This document shows positions 1-7,375 of a stretch of 64,000 nucleotides of DNA, in pieces; the stretch's first letter is position 1; the number at the start of each line of letters is the position of its first letter. The notes under the pieces were generated by a model, which ran no database searches, had not been told where the DNA came from, and saw only the letters and a program-made list of their open reading frames with translations. The translations under genes and the position numbers were made by a program. The DNA comes from Hyphomicrobiales bacterium. GTDB lineage: Bacteria; Pseudomonadota; Alphaproteobacteria; Rhodospirillales; JACKKN01. The stretch lies in contig JACKKN010000017.1 in the NCBI GenBank assembly GCA_024236415.1, forward strand, positions 1 to 64,000, in the 5' to 3' direction.

Positions 1-288
1 CCGAAGCTGGTGGGCGACAAGGTGGGCCTGCACCCGGTCTGGGTGATCCTGGCGCTGATGGCCGGCGGCGCCCTGTTCGGCTTCACCGGCGTGCTGCTGG
101 CGGTGCCGGTGGCGGCGGTGATCGGGGTCATGATCCGCTTCTCCATCTCCCGCTACGAGGGGAGCCGCCTGTATCACGGCCACGACTGGACGCCCGGGAC
201 GACGGCGGCGGAGGTGGCCCCGCCCACGGCGGAGGAGGCCCCGCCGAAGGCGGAGGAGGCCCCGCCGAAGGCGGAGGAGGGCAAGTGA
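1..288 (+). CDS. AI-2E family transporter, C-terminal part (gene starts before the window)
   Basis: The frame is open from base 1, so the gene is cut by the window edge and only the last 95 or so residues are visible. They show a hydrophobic helix rich in Gly and Ala, then a second helix ending in the segment IRFSISRYEGSRLY, which matches the end of AI-2E/PerM-type permeases. These are inner-membrane proteins of about 350 residues, and their substrate is usually unproven. The tail after the last helix is a repeated acidic Pro-Lys heptad, AEEAPPK, encoded by 21-bp tandem units at about 228-284. The TGA stop overlaps the GTG start of hdaA, so the two genes are translationally coupled, an order seen in other alphaproteobacteria. 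Family call fairly sure; substrate unknown. Confidence 0.75.
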   Translation, partial: PKLVGDKVGLHPVWVILALMAGGALFGFTGVLLAVPVAAVIGVMIRFSISRYEGSRLYHGHDWTPGTTAAEVAPPTAEEAPPKAEEAPPKAEEGK

Positions 289-977
289 GCGAGCAGCTTC
301 CCTTCGAGTTCCAGTTCCGCCCGGCCCAGGCGGCCGAGGATTTCCTGGTCGCCCCGACCAATGCCGAGGCCGTGGCCTGGCTCGATCGCTGGCCCCAGTG
401 GCCGGCGCCGGCCCTGGCCGTGTTCGGGCCGGCGCGCTGCGGCAAGACCCACCTGGCGCGGGTGTTCAAGGCCCAGACCGCGGCGGTGACCGTGACCTCC
501 GAGGGCCTGCGCTCGGCCGAGCCGCCGCAGATCCTGGGCCGCGCCATGGCCTGCGTCCTGGACGACGCCGAGGACTGCGTGCTGGAGGGGCTGGAGGAGC
601 CCCTGCTGCACCTCTACAACACCGTGGCCGAGACCGGCCGCACCATGCTGCTGGTCAGCGAGCGGCCGCCGTCGCGCTGGACCATGGGCCTGGCGGACCT
701 GCGCTCGCGCCTGCGCGCGGCCCCGGCCGTGGGCATCGGCGAGCCCGACGACGCCCTGATGGCGGCGGTCATCGTCAAACTCTTCGCCGACCGCCAGATC
801 CGGTTGGACGACGGCGTCCTGTCCTTTATCCTGCCGCGGATCGAGCGCACCTTCGCCGCCGCCCAGGCCCTGGTGGACGCCGCCGACGCGGCCTCCCTGG
901 CCAGCAAGCGGGCGATCACGGTGCCGCTGGTGCGCCGGGTGCTGGCGGACCTGGAGTCACAACGAAACGACGCTTGA
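285..977 (+). CDS. hdaA: Hda/DnaA-like regulator of replication initiation (HdaA)
   Basis: A 230-residue AAA+ protein resembling the ATPase domain of DnaA. Hda proteins bind the beta sliding clamp and stimulate hydrolysis of DnaA-bound ATP after initiation. Residues 4-9, QLPFEF, look like the clamp-binding motif expected at the N terminus. The Walker A region is GPARCGKT and the Walker B region is CVLDDAED. The rest is the lid and sensor region without the DnaA DNA-binding domain, so the length fits Hda (about 220-240) and not DnaA. The start is GTG, overlapping the upstream stop by 4 bp. The stop codon is the first element of a 13-bp tandem repeat. Family sure; the symbol follows alphaproteobacterial use. 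Confidence 0.85.
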   Translation: MSEQLPFEFQFRPAQAAEDFLVAPTNAEAVAWLDRWPQWPAPALAVFGPARCGKTHLARVFKAQTAAVTVTSEGLRSAEPPQILGRAMACVLDDAEDCVLEGLEEPLLHLYNTVAETGRTMLLVSERPPSRWTMGLADLRSRLRAAPAVGIGEPDDALMAAVIVKLFADRQIRLDDGVLSFILPRIERTFAAAQALVDAADAASLASKRAITVPLVRRVLADLESQRNDA

Positions 978-1025
978 CGACGACACTCGACGACGACACT
1001 CGACGACGACACTCGACGACGACAC
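975..1025. repeat. 13-bp tandem repeat starting at the hdaA stop codon
   Basis: Three perfect copies of TCGACGACGACAC (987-1025) follow a 12-bp imperfect copy that contains the hdaA TGA (975-986). The array fills most of the gap to the next gene, whose Shine-Dalgarno follows directly. The unit is not a multiple of three. It looks like slippage-generated DNA. Copy number would change spacing between the genes but no protein. Confidence 0.9.
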
Positions 1026-1041
1026 AGGGGAGGACGCCGAG

Positions 1042-1821
1042 ATGGATCTGGGTATCAGGGGGCGCAAGGCGCTGGTGTGCGCCGCCAGCAAGGGCCTGGG
1101 CAAGGCCTGTGCCATGTCGCTGGCGCGCGAGGGGGTGGCGGTGACCATCGTCGCCCGCACCGCCGGACCCCTGGCCGAGACGGCCGAGGAGATCCGCAAG
1201 GCGACCGAGGTCAAGGTCACCGCGGTGGCCGCCGACATCACCACCGACGCGGGCCGCGCCGCGGCGCTGGAGGCCTGCCCGGCGCCGGACATCCTGGTCA
1301 ACAACGCCGGCGGCCCGCCGCCCGGGGACTTCCACAACTGGGACCGGGACGACTGGATCAAGGCCATCGACGCCAACATGCTGACCTCCATCTTCCTGAT
1401 CAAGGCGACCGTGGACGGCATGGTCGAGCGGCGCTTCGGCCGGGTCGTCAACATCACCTCCAGCGCCGTCAAGGCGCCCATCGACGTGCTCGGGCTGTCG
1501 AACGGCGCGCGCTCGGGGCTGACCGGGTTCATCGCCGGCATCGCCCGCAACTTCGCCCAGCACAACGTGACCATCAACAACCTGCTGCCGGGCCGCTTCG
1601 CCACCGACCGCCTGACCGCCAACTTCCCGGCCACCGCCAAGGCCCGCGGCGTGTCGGTGGAGCAGGTGGCCGACGAGCTGAAGCGCCAGATCCCGGCGCG
1701 CCGCTTCGGCGACCCGCACGAGTTCGGCGAGGCCTGCGCCTACCTGTGCAGCGCCCAGGCCGGCTACGTCACCGGCCAGAACTTCCTGATCGACGGCGGC
1801 GCCTACCCGGGCACCTTCTGA
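1042..1821 (+). CDS. SDR-family protein with degenerate catalytic motif
   Basis: A 259-residue Rossmann-fold short-chain dehydrogenase/reductase relative. The cofactor loop reads CAASKGLGKA where classical SDRs have TGxxxGxG, so the first Gly is replaced. NNAGG (about residues 89-93) and the central Ser region ITSSA are present. Where the catalytic Tyr-x3-Lys is expected the sequence is GLSNGARSGL, with neither Tyr nor Lys. This matches the known SDR subgroup related to beta-ketoacyl-ACP reductases that lacks the normal NAD motif and tetrad (the cd05344-like group). Start ATG follows an AGGGGAGGA ribosome site. Substrate unknown. It may bind NAD(P) without classical chemistry. It is probably co-transcribed with the small gene downstream. 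Confidence 0.8.
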   Translation: MDLGIRGRKALVCAASKGLGKACAMSLAREGVAVTIVARTAGPLAETAEEIRKATEVKVTAVAADITTDAGRAAALEACPAPDILVNNAGGPPPGDFHNWDRDDWIKAIDANMLTSIFLIKATVDGMVERRFGRVVNITSSAVKAPIDVLGLSNGARSGLTGFIAGIARNFAQHNVTINNLLPGRFATDRLTANFPATAKARGVSVEQVADELKRQIPARRFGDPHEFGEACAYLCSAQAGYVTGQNFLIDGGAYPGTF

Positions 1822-1840
1822 CCCCCGGGCACCTTCTGAC
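1806..1840. repeat. 18-bp period duplication across the SDR stop codon
   Basis: The 17-mer cccgggcaccttctgac occurs at 1806-1822 and again at 1824-1840. The first copy encodes the last residues (PGTF) and stop of the SDR gene. The second repeats them just after the stop. If the SDR stop were lost, the same tail and stop would still be read in frame. Confidence 0.85.
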
Positions 1841-1859
1841 ACGAGGACGCGGAACCCCC

Positions 1860-2201
1860 ATGCGCACGGTCATCTACTTCCAGGGCGGCACGGTCGCCGA
1901 CTTCGCCATCCCCGACGACCGCTTCGACGCGGTGGTCGCCAACCTGCCCTGGGAGCGGCGCTACGCCGAGGACGACCTGAAGATGGCCCAGGGCGCGCTG
2001 GACGCCTTCCTGCGCGCCGGCACCGGCGCCGCCGGCCCCCAGGAGGTGGCCGCCGCCGCCTTCCTGTGGAACTTCTTCAACACCAACCCGGACCCGGACC
2101 GGGTGATCGAGGGCGACATCATCGTCGTCGACCTCGCCGGCGACGGCGAAACCATCGAATACGCCTCCACCGCCGACGTGCCGCTGAAGCCGGCGGATTG
2201 A
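1860..2201 (+). CDS. Hypothetical protein, 113 residues
   Basis: A soluble acidic protein beginning MRTVIYFQGG, with no signal peptide and no membrane segment. ATG at 1860 is preceded by a GAGGA-like site (acgaggacgcgg) about 10 bases upstream and lies 38 bp after the SDR stop on the same strand, so the two are probably co-transcribed. Composition and codon use match the high-GC neighbours, which supports a real gene. I do not recognise the family. The C-terminal half has a motif-like stretch DIIVVDLAGDGETIEYAS that reads as a small beta-rich fold. No catalytic motif is evident, and no function is proposed. Confidence 0.65.
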   Translation: MRTVIYFQGGTVADFAIPDDRFDAVVANLPWERRYAEDDLKMAQGALDAFLRAGTGAAGPQEVAAAAFLWNFFNTNPDPDRVIEGDIIVVDLAGDGETIEYASTADVPLKPAD

Positions 2202-2336
2202 GTTCTGGCGTTAGTTCAGCCCGGGCATCGGCCGTCACGGGGTCGCGTCAATTGGGGTAAGTGGCCACCTAAGGGAGCAAGCAAACCAAAGGCGCAACAA
2301 AGGTGGTAGACGCCTCAAGGAAAATTGAAAGCAGTT

Positions 2337-2371
2337 TTGAAATATTAAAAGGTGCAAGGCCTCTTTTTTCT
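2337..2371. repeat. REP-like AT-flanked palindrome, copy 1 (left edge of low-GC island)
   Basis: Begins ttgaaatattaaaaggtgc and ends in ccTCTTTTTTCT. About 31 of 35 positions are identical to the copy at 4365-4399 in the same orientation. It marks the left edge of a low-GC block. The A-rich and T-rich arms could also act as a terminator. Confidence 0.75.
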
Positions 2372-2381
2372 GCCAGACTCC

Positions 2382-2906
2382 TTATTTGATAGCGCTTTTT
2401 GTTAGGATACGAAAAACACCTTTCAAGATTTCCTGAGCATCGCTTTGGACGAGATCAACCGGATGCGAATCCTCTTGGACCGCACGATATTCCAACGTAT
2501 CAGACGCCAGCGGCCGTCGGAAATGAGCGATCGGATTCCGGAGGCTGCAAACTCTGTTGAATTGCTGAAACTCATCGTTCGAAATCCAACCGCTCTTGAA
2601 AGCCTCCCTTAACAGGTCACGCGGTCCAGCACGCTCAAGTTCGCTACGGCCGGTGCCGTAAAACCGCGCTGCCAAAATTCGCTCAATGAAAGCAAGGCCG
2701 AGAATGGCGGTCGCCAGGAATTGGCCGTAGACAAAACAATACTTGGCTTCTTCAAGGAGTTTGTGCGTGAGCCATCCACCATGGAGCATGAATCCCACCT
2801 CGCTCTCTGGGTAGTTAGCAGTCAACCATTCAAGTCGAGTTACTCTTTGGTCTCTGACAATCGTGTCTTCGTGCTCCATCCAATTTCGTGCCGTCGTGCA
2901 ATCCAT
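2382..2906 (-). CDS. HEPN-like hypothetical protein in low-GC island
   Basis: A 174-residue, largely helical protein of lower GC than everything around it. Residues 123-128 read RNPIAH, an Arg-x4-His motif with Asn in second place, the signature of HEPN domains. These are often metal-independent RNases in toxin-antitoxin, abortive-infection and CRISPR-associated systems, though some HEPN relatives are inactive. The segment around 60-80 is hydrophobic and could be a core helix. The gene lies 16 bp downstream of the membrane coiled-coil gene on the same strand, so the two probably form one transcript. ATG start. The HEPN assignment rests on the motif and helical character only. No antitoxin-type partner with a nucleotidyltransferase motif is present. 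Confidence 0.6.
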   Translation of the reverse strand: MDCTTARNWMEHEDTIVRDQRVTRLEWLTANYPESEVGFMLHGGWLTHKLLEEAKYCFVYGQFLATAILGLAFIERILAARFYGTGRSELERAGPRDLLREAFKSGWISNDEFQQFNRVCSLRNPIAHFRRPLASDTLEYRAVQEDSHPVDLVQSDAQEILKGVFRILTKSAIK

Positions 2907-2922
2907 GACCGTCGAGAGCCTT

Positions 2923-3384
2923 CTAGTTCAAGAACATTTGAATTGCGACGCCGATTGTGGTGGAGACAACAACACCTGCTCCGAACAAGGAGTAGTCTCT
3001 CATAGCACTCCGCTTCTCTCCAGGTGCTACAAGCTGTGCGAAGTGCTCCGCTACCGCAAGTGGGGTATTCTGAAGAGTGCCTATTCTTTCCTTAAGCTCC
3101 TTTTCTTGGCTTTCCAAGGCCGCAAGATCGGTCTCAAGTTGTTGCACAGACTGCGCGCGGTCCTTTGCAACATCAGCAAGCTCAATGAGCACGGCGTCCA
3201 CTTCACGCGAGGCCCTTTGCAGGCTTTCTGTTAGCTCAGCGAGCCGCTGTGAATAGGGTTTTTGGGGCTGTGCTCGGCCCACCAAAGTGGCGAGCAGCCT
3301 TTGAGTCACGCTGCTTAATGCCATACCAGCACCTAGCAAAGAGACCAACGCTCCAATGATCGTTGCGGCAATATTCAAACTCAC
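2923..3384 (-). CDS. Two-helix membrane protein with central coiled coil
   Basis: A 153-residue protein. Residues 4-25 form a likely transmembrane helix. Residues 47-106 are a heptad-rich, charged coiled coil. Residues 131-152 form a second transmembrane helix ending just before the C terminus. This is a membrane hairpin carrying a coiled coil of some 60 residues. Low GC, like its downstream partner 2382-2906. I recognise no family. It is the first gene of the two-gene unit. With a HEPN-like partner, a membrane-tethered or pore-forming role in a defence or toxin module is conceivable but unproven. Confidence 0.6.
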   Translation of the reverse strand: MSLNIAATIIGALVSLLGAGMALSSVTQRLLATLVGRAQPQKPYSQRLAELTESLQRASREVDAVLIELADVAKDRAQSVQQLETDLAALESQEKELKERIGTLQNTPLAVAEHFAQLVAPGEKRSAMRDYSLFGAGVVVSTTIGVAIQMFLN

Positions 3385-3457
3385 ATTATTTTCCTTTTAT
3401 TTGTCAGTTTTACTTGTAGGTTCAATAAAGACTGCGTTTGTGCTCATGGTGTGCTTT

Positions 3458-3484
3458 GAAAAAAGGTGTCAGACCCCTTTTTTA
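3458..3484. repeat. REP-like palindrome, copy 2
   Basis: A run of A, then GGTGTCAGACCCC, then a run of T: an imperfect inverted repeat of the same family as 2337-2371 and 4319-4399. It lies between the low-GC two-gene unit and the lipoprotein gene, about 75 bp upstream of the membrane-protein start. It marks the right edge of the strongly low-GC part. Confidence 0.75.
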
Positions 3485-3592
3485 GACCCACTTTTCTTGG
3501 TCGTGCCTTTGTCGCCGGCAGAATGCGCCCCGGCGCCCGCCGCCCGAACCCGCCGCGGGCAGGCCGGCGCGGCGGCGGTCGGTCCGCCGGTC

Positions 3593-4207
3593 CTAGGGCA
3601 GGGTCACTTCCAGGTCCAGGTCCCGGTTGCTCGTCATCAGCTCGGCCACGGCCTTGACCTTGAAGCCGTTGATGCGGACGCCCTTGCCCACGTTGAAGAA
3701 AAGCAGCCCGTTCTCGGTCCGCCGCGGCGACACGATCAGGTTCTCGGGCAGGGACTTCTGCCGGTAGTCGGCGCCGCGGTCGTTGTTGGCGTCCTCGGCG
3801 GACATGTACGAAAAGATGCCGAACCCGAGCAGCGCATAGGCCATCTTGTTGTCCTTCACGGCATCGGCGACCTCGGCTGAGTTGGCGGGCCGGTAGGTTC
3901 GACCCGACGAGTCTTCGAGCTCCACCGATGCGCGCAGGATCAGGACCCGCTCGCCGGTCGCGTTTTCAAACACGACTTGCACGGGGACGTACCCCTTCTC
4001 CGTGACGTCTTCGTCCAGGATGGCCTTGCTGCCCTCCGGAGTGTCAAAGGCCTCCGCCGCCATGCTGACGCCGCCGGCCGACGCCTTCGCCACGTATTCG
4101 TCCAGTTTCCGCACGTTGACGGTCTTGCGGTCGTAGCTGGCACAGCCGGAAACGAGGCCAAGGACGGCGATCGCCAGCAGCGAGGATCTCAAAATCTGAT
4201 GGGCCAT
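3593..4207 (-). CDS. Hypothetical lipoprotein
   Basis: Starting at ATG 4207 the protein has 204 residues. It begins with a lipoprotein signal, a short basic N-region and hydrophobic core ending in the lipobox LVSGC, so Cys near residue 22 should be lipidated and the protein exported. The rest is a soluble domain with several beta-type stretches (VPVQVVFEN, LILRASVELED), plausibly an immunoglobulin-like fold. A hydrophobic patch (MAYALLGFGIFSYM) lies in the middle. An in-frame extension to TTG 4255 exists, but the signal peptide supports 4207. GC is normal, unlike the adjacent island. No family recognised; periplasmic or outer-membrane location inferred from the lipobox. Confidence 0.7.
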   Translation of the reverse strand: MAHQILRSSLLAIAVLGLVSGCASYDRKTVNVRKLDEYVAKASAGGVSMAAEAFDTPEGSKAILDEDVTEKGYVPVQVVFENATGERVLILRASVELEDSSGRTYRPANSAEVADAVKDNKMAYALLGFGIFSYMSAEDANNDRGADYRQKSLPENLIVSPRRTENGLLFFNVGKGVRINGFKVKAVAELMTSNRDLDLEVTLP

Positions 4208-4318
4208 GGAAATTACCAATGATTGTGAATCTAGAGACGGCATGGAAACTATCAATAGCCGGAATACCTGTAAATCGATAACGCACCGGCCACCACCCCG
4301 ACCAAAAACAGGGCTCCG

Positions 4319-4399
4319 AAAAAGGGGCCTGGCACCTTTTAATCGAACAAATTCGATGCTTTTCTTGAAATATTAAAAGGTGCCTGACCCCTTTTTTCT
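4319..4399. repeat. Inverted pair of REP-like palindromes, copies 3 and 4
   Basis: Copy 3 (4319-4342, reading AAAAAGGGGCCTGGCACC then TTTTAA) and copy 4 (4365-4399, containing TTAAAAGGTGCCTGACCCC then Ts) face each other across about 25 bases and could fold into one large hairpin. Copy 4 matches the copy at 2337. Copy 4 overlaps the stop of the molybdoenzyme gene at 4398 and may act as its terminator. Confidence 0.8.
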
Positions 4400-6740
4400 A
4401 GAGGGCGCGGCGGAGCTGGGCGGCCTGGTCCTCGCTGCGGGCCGCTTCCTCGTTGCTGGCGCGCGTCAGGCGGGCCGCCACGGTCTTGTGATACGGGGTG
4501 GCGGTCAGGGGGTCGCAGTCGTCGCTGGCCGACAGGCGGTTGATGCGCGGGCCGGCCAGAACACTGGAATCGTTGCCCGCGCCGTCCCAGCCCGACTCCG
4601 GATCGATGGCGATGCGCATGCCGTAGCCGTGGGGCAGGGCGGCGTAGCCGCGGCGCAGGCGGTCGTCGGCCTCGGCGCGGGCGGTCAGGCGGCCGCGCCG
4701 GGTCTCGACCGTGACCCAGCCGCCGTCGGCGGCCCCCAGGTCGGCCAGGTCGGCCGGGTGGACCCGCAGGGCCCCGTCCAGGTCCTTCTTGCGCCAGCCC
4801 GGGTGGCGCACGATCTGGTTGGCGTTGTGGGACCGGCGCTGGCCCAGCGACACGATGAAGGGGTAGTCGCCGCCGGCCGCCTCGGCGCCGTCGGGTCGCA
4901 GCTCGGCCATCCAGGTCCGCATCTCGGGGATGTCGAGCTGGAAGCGGTGCCCGGGGTTGGGGACCATGTCCCACATCTCGTCGAAGGTGTGCGTGGTGAA
5001 CGGCACGGCGGTGTCGGCGTTGACGATGGTCTCGAACAGCATCTCGCCCAGCAGCGGCGGCGGCGCCTCGGTCCCCAGGGCGCGCTGCACCGGCACCGTA
5101 TGGGCCTGGGCCAGCCGGTGGCAGGCCGGCCACAGGATTGCGGTGGAGGCGGCGCCGTTGGCCAGGGACTTGCCCAGGGTCAGGTACAGGATCACCGGGG
5201 CCAGGGGGAACAGGCGCTTGTCCTCGCGCAGCAGCCCCTGGAAGGCGGCGGCGAAGGCGGCGCGGTCGCGCCCCGCCGTCTCGCGCAGCCCGGCGATCAC
5301 GTCCGCGTCCGGCAGCAGCCCCAGGCGCCGCGCCAGGTCGGCGTAGATCTCGGGCTCGGGCCGGGTGCCGGGGAAGGGCTCGAACAGGGGCCGGCGCAGG
5401 TGGAAGTAGTTGGTGGGGAAGGTGAAGGTGAAGTAGGTGAACTCCCACTTCTCGTACTGCGCCGCCGCCGGCAGCACGTAGTCGGCCAGGGCCGCGGTCT
5501 CGGTCATGGCCACGTCGACCACCACCAGCAGGTCGAGCGCCCTGAAGGCGCGCTCCACGTCGTCCGTGTCGGCGGCCGAGTTGGCGGGGTTGGAGCTGTC
5601 GACGATCATCGCGCGCAGGCGGTCCGGGTGGTCGGTCAGGACCTCGGCCGGGAATCGGTTGGGGGGGTAGAGGCCGGCGATCTCCAGCATCCCCGTCACC
5701 GGCGACACGGCGCCCCGGGAGTTGCCGAACAGGGGCTGCAGCCAGGAATGGATGGCGTGGGTGCCCGGCCGCCCGAAGTGGCCGGTGACCAGGAACAGGA
5801 GGTTGCCCAGGTAGCTGTTCAGGGTCGAGTTGCGGCTCTGCTCGATGCCCAGCTCCGTGCGCAGGGCCATGGCCCTGCTGGCGGCGACCATGTCGACGGC
5901 CCGTTCCACGTCGGCGGGGTCGAGGCCGGTGGCGGCGATCCAGTCCGGCGCCGGGATGGCCAGGATCGACTCGCGCACGGCGGGCCAGCCGTCGCAGTGG
6001 GCGGCGATGAAGGCGTCGTCCTGGGCCCCGCGCTCGACCAGCATCTTCAGCATGGCCCCCATCAGGAAGGCGTCGGTGCCGGGCTTGATCTGCAGGTGCA
6101 GGTCGGCCATCTCGGCCTCGCGGGTGCGCACCGGGTCGACCACGATCATGCGCCGGTCGGCCTCCTTGGCGAACTCGCGCACGTGGACCCGGGCGCCGGG
6201 CTCGCACTGGGCCTCCCACACGCTGCTGCCGATCACCAGCCACAGGTCGGCGTCCTCGGCCAGGGGGATGTGGTTGCAGGTCTGGGCACCGTACATGCGG
6301 CCGTTGACCCAGAACCGGCCCGACTTCTCCTGCGACAGGGCGCTGTAGAAGTTCCGCGCGCCGAGCGCCCGCAGCATCATGATGCCGTAGCCGCCGCCCG
6401 AGTGGTTGCCCTGGCCGCCGCCGCCGTAGTGGCCCAGGGCCACCGGGCCGTGGGCGTCGACGACGGCGCGCAGTCTGGCGGCGATCTCGTCCAGGGCGGT
6501 GTCCCAGTCCACGGTCTCGAACCCGCCGTCGGCGCGGCGGCGCAGCGGCGTGGTCAGCCGCTCGCCGGGGCGGGCGTAGTGGGCCACCCCCTGGGCCTTC
6601 TGGCACAGGTAGCCGCGGGACCGCGGATGGGCCCGGTCGCCGCGCACCGTGGTGATGCGGCCCCCGTCGGTCTTCACCTCCAGGCCGCAGTTGGCGTAGC
6701 ACAGGATGCAGGCCGTGCGTTTCCAGTTGCCGTCGGTCAT
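4398..6740 (-). CDS. Molybdopterin-dependent oxidoreductase, large subunit type
   Basis: A 780-residue protein of the DMSO-reductase/formate-dehydrogenase superfamily. Residues 11-46 hold four Cys (C-x2-C-x3-C ... YLCQK) for a 4Fe-4S cluster. The rest is the Mo-bis-MGD fold followed by the C-terminal MGD-binding domain (about 650-780). There is no Tat motif at the N terminus, so the enzyme is probably cytoplasmic. No small subunit or membrane subunit is adjacent, so it resembles the single-subunit catabolic members. The usual Mo-ligating Cys is not found; the region reads SALSQEKSG. ATG 6740 is chosen because the Cys motif starts 10 residues later. It diverges from an HxlR regulator that may control it. 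Substrate unknown. Confidence 0.85.
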   Translation of the reverse strand: MTDGNWKRTACILCYANCGLEVKTDGGRITTVRGDRAHPRSRGYLCQKAQGVAHYARPGERLTTPLRRRADGGFETVDWDTALDEIAARLRAVVDAHGPVALGHYGGGGQGNHSGGGYGIMMLRALGARNFYSALSQEKSGRFWVNGRMYGAQTCNHIPLAEDADLWLVIGSSVWEAQCEPGARVHVREFAKEADRRMIVVDPVRTREAEMADLHLQIKPGTDAFLMGAMLKMLVERGAQDDAFIAAHCDGWPAVRESILAIPAPDWIAATGLDPADVERAVDMVAASRAMALRTELGIEQSRNSTLNSYLGNLLFLVTGHFGRPGTHAIHSWLQPLFGNSRGAVSPVTGMLEIAGLYPPNRFPAEVLTDHPDRLRAMIVDSSNPANSAADTDDVERAFRALDLLVVVDVAMTETAALADYVLPAAAQYEKWEFTYFTFTFPTNYFHLRRPLFEPFPGTRPEPEIYADLARRLGLLPDADVIAGLRETAGRDRAAFAAAFQGLLREDKRLFPLAPVILYLTLGKSLANGAASTAILWPACHRLAQAHTVPVQRALGTEAPPPLLGEMLFETIVNADTAVPFTTHTFDEMWDMVPNPGHRFQLDIPEMRTWMAELRPDGAEAAGGDYPFIVSLGQRRSHNANQIVRHPGWRKKDLDGALRVHPADLADLGAADGGWVTVETRRGRLTARAEADDRLRRGYAALPHGYGMRIAIDPESGWDGAGNDSSVLAGPRINRLSASDDCDPLTATPYHKTVAARLTRASNEEAARSEDQAAQLRRAL

Positions 6741-6833
6741 GGTCGCCACCCCAAATTCATATTTTGAACTCAGCATAGGATGGGCTATCATGGTCCCCGA
6801 TGCAAGGGAAGAATTGCGCGAAGGAGACTCCAG

Positions 6834-7340
6834 GTGCGTGAACCCCCCGTGACCGGCGGCCGGTCCCCCGACCTGCGCGACTACGAGACCAGCAACTGCC
6901 CGGTGGCCGGGGCCATGGACATCCTGGGCGAGAAGTGGACCCTGCTGGTGCTGCGCGACCTGTTCGCCGGGGTGCGCCGGTTCGACGAGATGCAGGCCCG
7001 CCTGGGCGCGCCGCGGGCGCTGCTCAGCAAGCGCCTGCGCCGGCTGGAGGACGCCGGCATCGTGCAGCGCGTGGCCTACCGCGAGCCGGGCGCCCGGGCC
7101 CGCCACGAATACCGCCTGACCGACAAGGGGAAGGACCTGAACACCATCCTGGTGGCCCTGAAGGAGTGGGGCGACCGCTGGGTCAACGCGCCGGGCCGCG
7201 CGCCCACGGACCTGGTGGACCGGGAGACCGGCGCGCCGGTGCGCCTGGCCCTGGTGCGCGGCGGCGACGGCCGCGAGGTCACGGCGCGCGACCTGCGCAT
7301 GGTCCCCGGGCCGGGGGCGATTCCCAAGCGGCAGGCGTGA
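6834..7340 (+). CDS. HxlR-family winged-helix transcriptional regulator
   Basis: About 168 residues from GTG 6834, which has a GAAGGAG ribosome site 8 bases upstream. A longer reading from 6780 lacks such support. The winged helix is typical of HxlR: a single Cys near the N terminus (SNCPVAGAMDILGEKWTLL), then RFDEMQARLGAPRALLSKRLRRLEDAG as the recognition region and the wing up to LTDKGKDL. HxlR proteins act as dimeric repressors or activators, many sensing electrophiles or oxidants through that Cys. The tail after about residue 115 is longer than in minimal HxlR proteins. It is divergent from the molybdoenzyme gene with 93 bp between the starts, so the shared intergenic region is the likely operator. 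Confidence 0.85.
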   Translation: MREPPVTGGRSPDLRDYETSNCPVAGAMDILGEKWTLLVLRDLFAGVRRFDEMQARLGAPRALLSKRLRRLEDAGIVQRVAYREPGARARHEYRLTDKGKDLNTILVALKEWGDRWVNAPGRAPTDLVDRETGAPVRLALVRGGDGREVTARDLRMVPGPGAIPKRQA

Positions 7341-7375
7341 GGGGCGTGCAAACGGAATCCCCTTGCAAGCAAGGC

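Noticed and set aside
128..611. Minus-strand open frames opposite the first two genes
   Set aside because: High-GC shadow frames with Arg/Pro/Ala-rich nonsense composition; the plus-strand genes show clear protein motifs.
2721..3234. Plus-strand frames in the low-GC island
   Set aside because: They overlap the minus-strand pair, have no ribosome sites and show no domain; the minus-strand products have coherent helices and motifs.
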